This document shows, one piece after another, positions 1-6,085 of a stretch of 6,974 bases of DNA; the stretch's first letter is position 1; each line of letters opens with the position of its first letter. Location of the stretch: NCBI GenBank assembly GCA_946480655.1, contig CAMLKN010000118.1, positions 1 through 6,974 on the forward strand. The letters are read 5' to 3'. The notes under the pieces were generated by a model. That model was not told the DNA's origin, ran no database searches, and saw only the letters and a program-made list of their open reading frames with translations. The stretch comes from an uncultured Devosia sp. (lineage in GTDB: Bacteria > Pseudomonadota > Alphaproteobacteria > Rhizobiales > Devosiaceae). The position numbers were made by a program, and so were the translations under genes.

Positions 1-79
1 ATTGGGAGCCTCTGTCATCTGGGGGGCGCATTCCGGCTGATTTGCGATTCGGGCCGGTAGAGACTACCTCTGAAGCGTA

Positions 80-85
80 AAGGAG
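80..85 (+). promoter_or_regulatory. Ribosome binding site of the SRAP gene
   Basis: AAGGAG lies 8 nt before the ATG at 94, an almost ideal Shine-Dalgarno site that fixes this start. The rest of 1-79 shows no gene. It has a short inverted repeat (GGTAG at 56-60, CTACC at 64-68) and a weak sigma70-like TTGCGA at 42-47. I saw no alphaproteobacterial LexA box (GTTC or GAAC direct repeats) there, so SOS control is not supported by the visible sequence. Confidence 0.85.
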
Positions 86-93
86 ACACGCTC

Positions 94-843
94 ATGTGCG
101 GTCGCTATGCCTCGACCCTGCCGCCCGAAATGATGGAAGAGCTGTTCAAGCTGTTGAACAGCGTGGACGTGGTGCCGCGCTACAATATCGCGCCGACCCA
201 GCCGATCGTCGCCATCTGGGAGGCCGAAGGCCGGCGCGAGGCGCATTTCGCGCGGTGGGGCCTTGTGCCGGGCTGGGTCAAGGACCCGCGCGAGTTTCCG
301 CTTCTCATCAATGCGCGAGCTGAAAGCATGGCCGAAAAACCGGCCTTCCGTGACCGGGTCAAGCATGGGCGCTGCATCGTGCCGGCCAGCGGCTACTACG
401 AATGGCATACCGGGCCGGACAAGAAGAAGCAGCCCTATTACATCACCCGCGCCGATGGTCAGCCCATGGCGCTGGCCGGGCTCTACTCGACCTGGATGGG
501 CCCCAATGGCGAGGAGGTGGATTCGGTGGCGACGATCACCGTGGCCGCCAATCCGCAGCTCTCGGTGATTCACGACCGTATGCCGGCCATCTTGATGGAG
601 GAGGCTCAGTGGGACGACTGGCTCAACGTGCGCGAAGTGCGAGCGCAGGAGGCGGCGCAGATGGCGCTGCCGCTCGAAGACGGGGTGCTGAAATTCCATC
701 CGGTCTCGACCCGCGTGAACTCAGCCCGCGACGACGACCCGGGGCTGATCGAGCCGGTGAACCTGACCACGCCCGAGCCGCCGGCGGAGAAGCCGAAACC
801 GAAGAAGGTGGCGGGCGGCGGCGGGCAGATGGATTTGTTCTGA
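94..843 (+). CDS. yedK: SRAP-family abasic-site DNA-protein crosslink protein (YedK/HMCES type)
   Basis: This 249-residue protein belongs to the SOS response-associated peptidase (SRAP) family. Characterised members (E. coli YedK, human HMCES) covalently trap abasic sites in single-stranded DNA through the N-terminal cysteine. Visible support: MCGRY at the N-terminus, with Cys2 exposed once Met1 is removed; Asn73 in LINARAE; Glu103 in GYYEW; His160 in SVIHDRMP. These match the catalytic Cys, Asn, Glu and His of the family. RYNIAPTQP (residues 29-37) and RWGLVPGW (54-61) are further hallmarks. The catalytic domain ends near residue 220. A Pro/Lys/Gly-rich tail follows and closes in GGGGQMDLF, which looks like a beta-clamp-binding peptide. 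The protein is longer than E. coli YedK because of this tail. The next gene is convergent, 5 bp away, with no terminator between them. Family assignment is near certain; clamp binding is inference. Confidence 0.96.
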   Translation: MCGRYASTLPPEMMEELFKLLNSVDVVPRYNIAPTQPIVAIWEAEGRREAHFARWGLVPGWVKDPREFPLLINARAESMAEKPAFRDRVKHGRCIVPASGYYEWHTGPDKKKQPYYITRADGQPMALAGLYSTWMGPNGEEVDSVATITVAANPQLSVIHDRMPAILMEEAQWDDWLNVREVRAQEAAQMALPLEDGVLKFHPVSTRVNSARDDDPGLIEPVNLTTPEPPAEKPKPKKVAGGGGQMDLF

Positions 844-848
844 GGCCC

Positions 849-1472
849 TCACATCACCTCGAAATAGCCGAGCGCGTCGCCGATGGCGTCTTCCTCGTAG
901 TGGAGGTGGCTGATGAGCACCTTTTCGAGGGCGCGATAGACGGTGACGGCGTCCTCGAAGTTCGACTGTCCCGGCGCGTCGGCGAGGGCGATCAGTGCAT
1001 CGATCAGGCGCTCGAGCAGCGTGTGGACCACGACATGCTCGGCCTGGAGACGGTCGGCAATGGCCTTGAAGGCCGGACCTTGCGCGGCGATCGTGGGGAA
1101 GACGGCATAGTCTTCGATCGAGTGGTGGCCGTGGACGAACTGGCAATATTGCCCGCAGAGCGTGCCGAAGCGGCGATAATTGGAGACCATGACGAGGTTG
1201 GCGGTCTCGGCCTTGACCTCTTCGGCGCTGGCCTTGCCTTCCGAGGCGCGTTCAATCAGGCGCCCGAGCGCCTTCATATTGTCGCGCAGGTGGTCGTGAA
1301 TCATTTTCAGGTGCTCACCCGGCGCCCTTTGCGCTTCGGTCAGGCCGGGCAGGTCGGGGATGGCGGGGCGCGTGGCGTCGTCGAGGAACTGGATGTCTTT
1401 GAGCAGCATGCGCTGACACTTGGGGTACTGGACCCCATCCTGCAAGAACGCACACGGGAGTGACTGGGTCAC
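849..1472 (-). CDS. Hemerythrin HHE-domain protein
   Basis: A 207-residue, mostly helical protein with the histidine/acid pattern of a hemerythrin-like four-helix bundle that binds a non-heme di-iron centre. The likely ligand segments are HDHLR (His59, His61), HGHHSIED (His114-Glu120), EHVVVH (Glu145-His150) and HLHYEED (His189-Asp195), one per helix. Family members bind O2 or NO, or sense redox and iron; the role here is unknown. The GTG start at 1472 overlaps the TGA of the upstream dehydrogenase gene in a 4-nt GTGA, so translation is probably coupled. An internal ATG at 1409 (residue 22) is an alternative start but has no visible ribosome binding site. Cys7 and Cys19 would exist only in the longer form; Cys106 and Cys110 lie beside the second helix. 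I see no signal peptide or membrane segment, so it is likely cytoplasmic. The family is clear, the function open. Confidence 0.9.
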   Translation of the reverse strand: MTQSLPCAFLQDGVQYPKCQRMLLKDIQFLDDATRPAIPDLPGLTEAQRAPGEHLKMIHDHLRDNMKALGRLIERASEGKASAEEVKAETANLVMVSNYRRFGTLCGQYCQFVHGHHSIEDYAVFPTIAAQGPAFKAIADRLQAEHVVVHTLLERLIDALIALADAPGQSNFEDAVTVYRALEKVLISHLHYEEDAIGDALGYFEVM

Positions 1473-2887
1473 ATGCCGAGCAGTTTTCCAGGATTCAAAA
1501 TTCCATTCGGGTCGAGCGCGGTCTTGATGGCGCGCATCATCTCGAGCGCCACCGGGTCCTTCACCTGCTTGAGGAGGTCCACCTTCAATTGCCCGATGCC
1601 GTGTTCGGCCGAAACCGAGCCGCCCAGTTTCAGCACCACCTCGTAGATGACCTCGTGCACGGCCTCGTCATATTGGACCATGAAAGCCTTGGGGTCGGCG
1701 CCGAGCGGCATGGAGAAATTGAAGTGGATATTGCCATCGCCCATGTGACCGAAGGGTACGGGGCGGATGCCGGGCACGAGCCGTTCGGCGGCGGCGATGC
1801 CCTCGGAAATCAGCGCCGGAACGGCGGCGATGGGCACGGAGACGTCATGCTTGATCGAGGCGCCTTCGCGGCTTTGGCATTCACTCATCTGCTCGCGGAA
1901 GGCCCACATGCGGGTGCGGTCGGCCAGGGATTGGGCGATTGTCGCATCCCCGATCAGCTCCTCCTCGAAGGCGGCTTCAAGCGCCGCCTGCAATGAGCCC
2001 GGTTCGGTGCCGGCCATGCGGGTAAGCTCGATCAGCGCATACCAGGGCGAGGCGCTGGCGGTGGGATTGGCATCGAGCATGCCGTGGCGCAGCTGGATAT
2101 CGAGGCCGATGTCGGGAATGAGCTCGAAGGCATTGAGGCGGCTGCCGGCGCGCTGGCGCATGAGCTGGAAGAGGTCAAGGGCCGCCTCCGGCGAGGCGAC
2201 ATTGACGAGGGCGGTCTCGTAATCCTCGGGCACGGGATAGAGCTTGAGCGTGGCCGCGGTGATGATGCCCAGAGTGCCCTCGGCGCCGACGAGCAGGTCC
2301 TTGAGGTCGTAGCCGGTATTGTCCTTCTTCAAGGCATTGAGGCCGTTATAGAGTCGGCCATCCGCCAGCACTGCCTCGACGCCCATGGTGAGCTCGCGGG
2401 CATTGCCATAGGCAAGAACGTTGACCCCGCCGGCATTGGACGAGAGCACGCCGCCGATGCGGGCCGAGCCTTGGGAGGCCAGCCAGAGCGGGAACATGGC
2501 GCCCTCGGCCTCGGCGGCCGTGTGGGCATTTTCGAGGATGACGCCGGCTTCGGCGGTCATGACGCCGGCGGCTGTGTCGATGGACCGGATGCGGTCGAGT
2601 TTTCGCAGGCTGAGGATAACTTCGGTGCCGTAGAGCGGCACCTGCGCGCCGACGAGGCCCGTATTGCCGCCCTGCGGAATCACGCCGACGCGGTTTGCGT
2701 TGGCCCAGCGCAGCACCGCCTGCACGGCAGCGACGTCGGGCGGGGTGACCACGGCGATAGCCGGTTGGTGGAAGCGCTTGCGCGGCTCGTTGAGCCATAC
2801 GCCCATTTTCGTCGCGTCGCTGACGACATTCTGGCTGCCCAGCAAGTCGGCGAGAGCGGAGGCAGTCTGGGCGGCGGTCAGAGGCAT
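1469..2887 (-). CDS. FAD-binding D-2-hydroxyacid dehydrogenase (D-2-hydroxyglutarate dehydrogenase-like)
   Basis: A 472-residue flavoenzyme of the FAD type 4 family (FAD_binding_4 then FAD-oxidase_C), which oxidises a D-2-hydroxyacid to a 2-oxoacid. The FAD domain shows PQGGNTGLVGA (about 71-81), NAGG (151-154) and DNTGYDLKDLLVGAEGTLG (about 189-207). The C-terminal domain shows GHMGDGNIHFN (380-390) and EHGIG (428-432), giving His381, His388 and Glu428 as a likely metal site and His429 as the likely catalytic base. Arg331, Ser335 and Lys346 fall where human D2HGDH has its substrate-carboxylate residues (from memory). The PQGGNTGLVG form resembles D2HGDH more than typical GlcD, but glycolate or D-lactate cannot be excluded. 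The common LRYG motif is LAYG here. The ATG at 2887 was chosen because it fits family N-termini and has a GGA about 8 nt upstream; in-frame starts at 2914 and 2947 would add 9 or 20 residues. It precedes and overlaps the hemerythrin gene. Confidence 0.93.
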   Translation of the reverse strand: MPLTAAQTASALADLLGSQNVVSDATKMGVWLNEPRKRFHQPAIAVVTPPDVAAVQAVLRWANANRVGVIPQGGNTGLVGAQVPLYGTEVILSLRKLDRIRSIDTAAGVMTAEAGVILENAHTAAEAEGAMFPLWLASQGSARIGGVLSSNAGGVNVLAYGNARELTMGVEAVLADGRLYNGLNALKKDNTGYDLKDLLVGAEGTLGIITAATLKLYPVPEDYETALVNVASPEAALDLFQLMRQRAGSRLNAFELIPDIGLDIQLRHGMLDANPTASASPWYALIELTRMAGTEPGSLQAALEAAFEEELIGDATIAQSLADRTRMWAFREQMSECQSREGASIKHDVSVPIAAVPALISEGIAAAERLVPGIRPVPFGHMGDGNIHFNFSMPLGADPKAFMVQYDEAVHEVIYEVVLKLGGSVSAEHGIGQLKVDLLKQVKDPVALEMMRAIKTALDPNGILNPGKLLGM

Positions 2888-2925
2888 GGGTGAATTCCAA
2901 AACAGATGAGCCATGAAGGCGTTGC

Positions 2926-2958
2926 GCTTGTGCGCCCGGTCCACCATGTGCCACAAGC
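2926..2958. repeat. Inverted repeat in the divergent promoter region
   Basis: Perfect 7-bp arms GCTTGTG (2926-2932) and CACAAGC (2952-2958) are separated by 19 bp. They lie in the 125-bp gap between the divergent dehydrogenase and histidine phosphatase genes, where an operator would be expected. Placement and symmetry are what the sequence shows; regulator binding is a guess. Confidence 0.3.
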
Positions 2959-2985
2959 AAGCACACGACTCCAGATTTGCAAAGG

Positions 2986-3004
2986 CCGCGCCTTGCCGGC
3001 GCGG
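2986..3004 (+). promoter_or_regulatory. GC hairpin over the start region of the phosphatase gene
   Basis: Arms CCGCGCC (2986-2992) and GGCGCGG (2998-3004) pair perfectly around the loop TTGCC. The 3' arm contains most of the only Shine-Dalgarno-like sequence (GCGGA, 3001-3005) before the ATG at 3013. In RNA the stem could therefore limit ribosome access. It could also be chance in GC-rich DNA. Confidence 0.35.
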
Positions 3005-3012
3005 ATATGTCC

Positions 3013-3654
3013 ATGACTGCCCCTGACTGGCCTGACTTCTACTTCGCGCGCCACGGTGAAACCGACTGGAATCGCGAGCAGCGCTATCAGGGCAGCCGCG
3101 ACATCCCGCTCAACCGGACCGGGCAGTTGCAGGCCGATGCCAATGGCGTGCTCCTCCGGCAGATGCTGGAACGCGATGGCGTCGATCCGGCCTCGCTCAA
3201 CTGGTTTGCCTCGCCCCTGAGCCGCGCGGCCGAAACCATGGAGCGCATGCGTGCCGCCTTCGATATCGAACTGCCGCCGGTCATCCACGACCATCGCTTG
3301 ATCGAGATATCCTTCGGCCAGTTCGAAGGGCGGCTGCATGCGGAGATCGCCCGCGAGCACGCGGCGCTGGCGCCGGGCGAGCGCGACGAAAGCTACTGGA
3401 ATTTCCGCCCCCAGGACGGCGAGAATTACGACGATGTGGCGGGGCGCCTGCTCGACTTTGCCGAGACCCTGACCCACCACGCGGTGGTCGTCGCCCATGG
3501 TGGCGTGTTGCGCGTGCTCTGGCACCTGGTCGAAGGCAAGCCCCGCAAGCACGTGATGAACTGGCACCCGCCGCAGGGCGTGATTGCGCATTTCGTCAAT
3601 GGGCGCATGGAACTGCACGAGGCCCAAAACACGTGGAGCACGCACGTCGATTGA
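3013..3654 (+). CDS. Histidine phosphatase family protein (phosphoglycerate mutase-like)
   Basis: A 213-residue member of the histidine phosphatase (phosphoglycerate mutase-like) superfamily, which transfers phosphate through a phosphohistidine. Visible motifs: the N-terminal FARHGETDWN with nucleophile His14 between Arg13 and Glu16; the SPLSRAAET segment with Arg71; LIEISFGQFEGR with acidic Glu98; and VVVAHGGVLR with the second histidine His162. About 200 residues is typical of small single-domain phosphatases (CobC, GpmB, SixA-like). The substrate cannot be read from sequence and no cobalamin genes are nearby, so I give no symbol. The ATG at 3013 has GCGGA 7 nt upstream; the ATG at 3007 (two residues longer) is equally in frame, and a TTG at 2977 is less likely. 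aroC follows 48 bp downstream in the same direction with no terminator between, so the two may be cotranscribed. Confidence 0.92.
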   Translation: MTAPDWPDFYFARHGETDWNREQRYQGSRDIPLNRTGQLQADANGVLLRQMLERDGVDPASLNWFASPLSRAAETMERMRAAFDIELPPVIHDHRLIEISFGQFEGRLHAEIAREHAALAPGERDESYWNFRPQDGENYDDVAGRLLDFAETLTHHAVVVAHGGVLRVLWHLVEGKPRKHVMNWHPPQGVIAHFVNGRMELHEAQNTWSTHVD

Positions 3655-3702
3655 CCTGACGGCGTAGCCTGCCTAGAACGCTCCCAGCCAAGGGACCGCG
3701 CC

Positions 3703-4824
3703 ATGTCTTTCAATACGTTCGGGCATCTTTTCCGTTTCACCACCTGGGGCGAAAGCCACGGGCCGGCGCTGGGCGTCGTGGTCGATGGCTGCCCGCCGGG
3801 CCTGACGCTGACGCCCGAAATGATCCAGCGCGACCTCGACCGTCGCAAGCCGGGGCAATCCAAATACACCACGCAGCGCCGCGAGGCTGATGAGGTGAAG
3901 ATCCTGTCCGGCGTGTTCGAGGACGAACGCACCGACGGCCCGCGCACGACCGGCACGCCGATCTCGCTCTTGATCGAGAATACCGACCAGCGCTCCAAGG
4001 ATTATTCGGACATCCGCGACAAGTATCGTCCGGGCCATGCCGACTATACCTATGACCAGAAATACGGCATCCGCGACTACCGCGGCGGCGGCCGCACTTC
4101 GGCGCGCGAGACGGCAGCGCGCGTGGCCGCGGGGGCCGTGGCGCGGCAGGTGCTCAAGGGCGTCACCATTCGTGCCAGCCTCGTGCAGATGGGGCCGCAC
4201 AAGATCGATTATGCCAACTTTGACTGGGAGCAGGTCGACCAGAACCCGCTGTTCTGCGCCGATGCCAAGGCGGCGGCGCTCTGGGCCGATTATCTGGACG
4301 GGTTGCGCAAGGATGGCAATTCGGTGGGCGCGGTGATCGAGGTGGTCGCTGAAGGCGTGCCAGCCGGCTGGGGCGCGCCGATCTATGGCAAATTGAGTGC
4401 AGACCTCGCGTCGGCCATGATGAGCATCAATGCGGTCAAGGCGGTGGAGATCGGCGCCGGTTTCGAGGCCGCGAGCCTGACGGGTGTCGAGAATGCCGAC
4501 CAGATGCGGGCAGGCGAGGCAAAACCCTATTTCCTCTCCAACCATGCCGGCGGCATTCTGGGGGGCGTCAGCAATGGCGACCCGATTGTCTGCCGCTTTG
4601 CGGTCAAGCCGACCTCGTCGATCCTGACGCCGCGCCAGACTGTGACCACGGCCAACGAGGATACCGACATCGTGACCAAGGGCCGCCACGACCCCTGCGT
4701 CGGCATCCGCGCCGTGCCGGTGGGCGAGGCGATGATGGCGCTGGTCCTGGCTGACCATATGCTGCGCCATCGCGGGCAGACGGGGCGCGAAGGGGCAGTG
4801 GGCTTCGAAGGCGGTCGGCGCTAG
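3703..4824 (+). CDS. aroC: Chorismate synthase
   Basis: Chorismate synthase (373 residues) catalyses the last shikimate-pathway step, converting 5-enolpyruvylshikimate 3-phosphate to chorismate with reduced FMN. All three family signatures are present: [19 protein letters not shown] (about 15-33), [18 protein letters not shown] (about 128-145) and [17 protein letters not shown] (about 328-344). His19 and His112 (RPGHADYTY) are at the positions of the conserved catalytic histidines. Length is normal for the bacterial enzyme, with no truncation. The ATG at 3703 has AAGGGA (3690-3695) 7 nt upstream. No flavin reductase gene is present, as expected for the monofunctional bacterial type. The upstream phosphatase gene is co-oriented; a functional link is not evident. 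A hairpin begins just after the TAG stop. Identification is essentially certain. Confidence 0.98.
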   Translation: MSFNTFGHLFRFTTWGESHGPALGVVVDGCPPGLTLTPEMIQRDLDRRKPGQSKYTTQRREADEVKILSGVFEDERTDGPRTTGTPISLLIENTDQRSKDYSDIRDKYRPGHADYTYDQKYGIRDYRGGGRTSARETAARVAAGAVARQVLKGVTIRASLVQMGPHKIDYANFDWEQVDQNPLFCADAKAAALWADYLDGLRKDGNSVGAVIEVVAEGVPAGWGAPIYGKLSADLASAMMSINAVKAVEIGAGFEAASLTGVENADQMRAGEAKPYFLSNHAGGILGGVSNGDPIVCRFAVKPTSSILTPRQTVTTANEDTDIVTKGRHDPCVGIRAVPVGEAMMALVLADHMLRHRGQTGREGAVGFEGGRR

Positions 4825-4828
4825 CCGA

Positions 4829-4853
4829 TGCAAGGCTCCGGTGGGGCCTTGCA
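4829..4853 (+). terminator. Hairpin just after aroC, possible terminator
   Basis: TGCAAGGC (4829-4836) and GCCTTGCA (4846-4853) form a perfect 8-bp stem. The inner TCC/GGG can add three more pairs (one G-U), leaving a GGT loop. It starts 4 nt after the aroC stop. No T-run follows, so it is not a classic intrinsic terminator; it may stabilise the 3' end or assist termination. Confidence 0.45.
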
Positions 4854-4889
4854 AGACGAGAAGGCCATGAGAGCTGTGCTCGAATGGCG

Positions 4890-4927
4890 GGAGGAACCAG
4901 GCCTCCTTACCGCTCCCTTTGGGGGAG
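4890..4927. other. Small imperfect hairpins in the aroC downstream gap
   Basis: Two 5-bp stems sit side by side: GGAGG (4890-4894) with CCTCC (4902-4906), and CTCCC (4913-4917) with GGGAG (4923-4927). They belong to the 243-bp stretch 4825-5067, in which I find no gene on either strand. They may be part of a degraded intergenic repeat. Confidence 0.3.
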
Positions 4928-4963
4928 ATGAGGAGAGAGCTTGCTGTTCCGGCAAACCGCGCC

Positions 4964-4986
4964 GCCCTCGGGCCTGACCCGAGGGC
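4964..4986 (+). repeat. Palindromic intergenic element, copy 1
   Basis: Arms GCCCTCGGG (4964-4972) and CCCGAGGGC (4978-4986) pair perfectly over 9 bp around loop CCTGA. The 19-bp core CCTCGGGCCTGACCCGAGG (4966-4984) recurs in opposite orientation at 5031-5049 with changes only in the loop. Such short palindromes between genes look like the repeats scattered in alphaproteobacterial chromosomes; the specific family is not identified here. Confidence 0.7.
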
Positions 4987-5013
4987 CAGTCGCCGCAAGC
5001 AACCAAGCGACTG
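4987..5013. repeat. Inverted repeat between the two palindromic copies
   Basis: CAGTCGC (4987-4993) and GCGACTG (5007-5013) form perfect 7-bp arms with a 13-nt loop. The left arm directly abuts palindrome copy 1, which could indicate one composite element rather than separate hairpins. Confidence 0.45.
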
Positions 5014-5028
5014 TGGTGATGGATGGTG

Positions 5029-5051
5029 GTCCTCGGGTCGAGCCCGAGGAC
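5029..5051 (-). repeat. Palindromic intergenic element, copy 2 (inverted)
   Basis: Arms GTCCTCGGG (5029-5037) and CCCGAGGAC (5043-5051) pair perfectly over 9 bp around loop TCGAG. Read on the minus strand, the 19-bp core is CCTCGGGCTCGACCCGAGG, the same element as copy 1 apart from loop bases. It lies 16 bp beyond the stop of the leftward hydrolase gene, so it may also sit at that transcript's 3' end, though no T-run follows. Confidence 0.7.
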
Positions 5052-5067
5052 GGCCCGGCGGTTGAGA

Positions 5068-5991
5068 CTAGGTGTTCGGCAAGCTCAGCCTCATCCCCAA
5101 AATCCCCCGCCTTACCCTTAACTGTCCCAACCCCTCCAGAAATTCCACATGCGCCATCATGGTCATGCGGGCGGCGAAGCGGACCCTGGTGGGCTGGGTG
5201 GGGTAGATGACGTCGACGGCGGCACCGAGGGTGCGGGCGCCCTTGCGGACGGCGTCGAGCAATTGCTCGTTGCGCATCTGCCGATGCAGCCGAAGCGCGG
5301 CGGCGTGGGCAGGGCCATCCCCGATCTCGCCGCCATGGGCCGGCAGATAGCGCCGATAGGGCAGGGCGATGAGCTTGTCGAGCGAGGCGAAGTAGTCGGC
5401 CATGGAGCCGTCCGGCACCGAGACGAGCGTAGAATTCCAGCCCATGACATGGTCGCCGGAAAAGAGAATGTCGGTTCCGACGACCCCGAAGGCGAGGTGA
5501 TTGGCGCAGTGCCCGGGGGTGGCGTGGACCGACAGGTGCAGATCGCCGGACTCGATCGTTTCGCCATCGCGCAAAATACGATCCGGCTGGAGGTCCCAGT
5601 CGCAGGAGTTGCGGATGGGGTTGATCTCGAATCGGCGGAGAGGACGCGAGAGGCGATGCTGGCCGCCGAACCAGAGGGGCGCGCCGAGGCGTTGGGCCAG
5701 GGATTTCGCCATTGCGCTGTGGTCGCGGTGGGTATGCGTGAGCAGGATTGCCGAGACGGGACGCCCCGCGATCGCCGCGAGCAAGGCAGCCTCATGAGCG
5801 GGGTCTTCCGGACCCGGATCGATCAGCGCAAGCCGATCATGGCCAAGGATAAATGTGTTCGTGCCGGTGAAGGTGTAGGGCGAGGCATTGGGTGCGGTGA
5901 CCCGCACAATGCCATCCGCAACGGCGACGGGCTGGCCGGTCTCAGGGTCGAAATCGGTCGCGAAGCGAAGGGGTGGAGCAGGGCTGGGCAT
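5068..5991 (-). CDS. MBL-fold metallo-hydrolase, LACTB2-like
   Basis: A 307-residue metallo-beta-lactamase-fold hydrolase. Metal-binding motifs appear in order: THTHRDH (His86, His88, Asp90, His91), ATPGHCANH (His161), FSGDH (Asp180) and PAHGG (His219), a complete di-zinc set. TGTNTFILG followed by ALIDPGP near the N-terminus, and a roughly 80-residue C-terminal extension suggesting a winged helix, match the LACTB2/glyoxalase II-like subgroup. Human LACTB2 is an endoribonuclease; other relatives hydrolyse thioesters, so the substrate is open. No signal peptide or membrane segment is evident, so it is probably cytoplasmic. The ATG at 5991 was chosen because upstream in-frame codons reach a GTG at 6069 inside the bioY leader and resemble no family N-terminus. 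Its ribosome binding site is poor. It is divergent from bioY, with 94 bp between the start codons. Confidence 0.93.
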   Translation of the reverse strand: MPSPAPPLRFATDFDPETGQPVAVADGIVRVTAPNASPYTFTGTNTFILGHDRLALIDPGPEDPAHEAALLAAIAGRPVSAILLTHTHRDHSAMAKSLAQRLGAPLWFGGQHRLSRPLRRFEINPIRNSCDWDLQPDRILRDGETIESGDLHLSVHATPGHCANHLAFGVVGTDILFSGDHVMGWNSTLVSVPDGSMADYFASLDKLIALPYRRYLPAHGGEIGDGPAHAAALRLHRQMRNEQLLDAVRKGARTLGAAVDVIYPTQPTRVRFAARMTMMAHVEFLEGLGQLRVRRGILGMRLSLPNT

Positions 5992-6019
5992 TGCGCGTAT
6001 GGTAACGAGAAAGTAAGAA
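5991..6019 (+). promoter_or_regulatory. Weak candidate promoter for bioY
   Basis: TTGCGC (5991-5996) and TAAGAA (6014-6019) are spaced by 17 nt, a sigma70-like arrangement with an imperfect -10. Transcription from here would place the 6031-6062 hairpin in the bioY leader. The score is judged by eye only. Confidence 0.25.
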
Positions 6020-6030
6020 GCGAGATATCC

Positions 6031-6062
6031 GGACCAGACCGCCCCGGGGAGGGGGTTGGTCC
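6031..6062 (+). promoter_or_regulatory. GC-rich leader hairpin upstream of bioY
   Basis: The outer arms GGACCA (6031-6036) and TGGTCC (6057-6062) are perfect. The inner ACC/GGT and CCC/GGG pair as well, giving 12 base pairs interrupted only by two single bulged G residues (6037 and 6041), with loop CGGGGA (6045-6050). It ends 11 nt before the bioY ribosome binding site. No T-run follows, so it is not an intrinsic terminator. Possible roles are an mRNA-stabilising cap, a leader regulatory element or a protein-binding dyad. Confidence 0.5.
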
Positions 6063-6073
6063 CTATCACTTAC

Positions 6074-6079
6074 GGAAGG
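6074..6079 (+). promoter_or_regulatory. Ribosome binding site of bioY
   Basis: GGAAGG lies 6 nt before the ATG at 6086 and decides the start. A closer ATG at 6081 is in another frame and meets a stop after four codons (ATG AAA TGG CTG TGA), overlapping the bioY start. Confidence 0.75.
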
Positions 6080-6085
6080 TATGAA

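Noticed and set aside
1..93. SOS (LexA) box upstream of the SRAP gene
   Set aside because: No GTTC-N7-GTTC or GAAC-N7-GAAC pair occurs in this stretch; the family name alone is not evidence of SOS control.
402..1463. A long 353-codon open frame on the plus strand
   Set aside because: It runs through the SRAP gene in another frame and antisense to the hemerythrin gene. It is low-complexity Arg/Gly/Ala-rich sequence with no motif, a typical shadow frame in GC-rich DNA.
2084..2893. A 269-codon open frame on the plus strand
   Set aside because: It is a mirror of the FAD dehydrogenase coding strand and has no recognisable motif or ribosome binding site.
3673..4998. A 441-codon open frame on the minus strand
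   Set aside because: It lies antisense to aroC, whose three signatures are intact. The translation is His/Arg/Ala-rich with no domain.
5149..6084. A 311-codon open frame on the plus strand
   Set aside because: It lies antisense to the MBL-fold hydrolase, which has a complete metal site. The predicted protein shows no family features.
5992..6085. BioR operator directly upstream of bioY
   Set aside because: No TTATMKATAA or close variant is present between the two divergent start codons.
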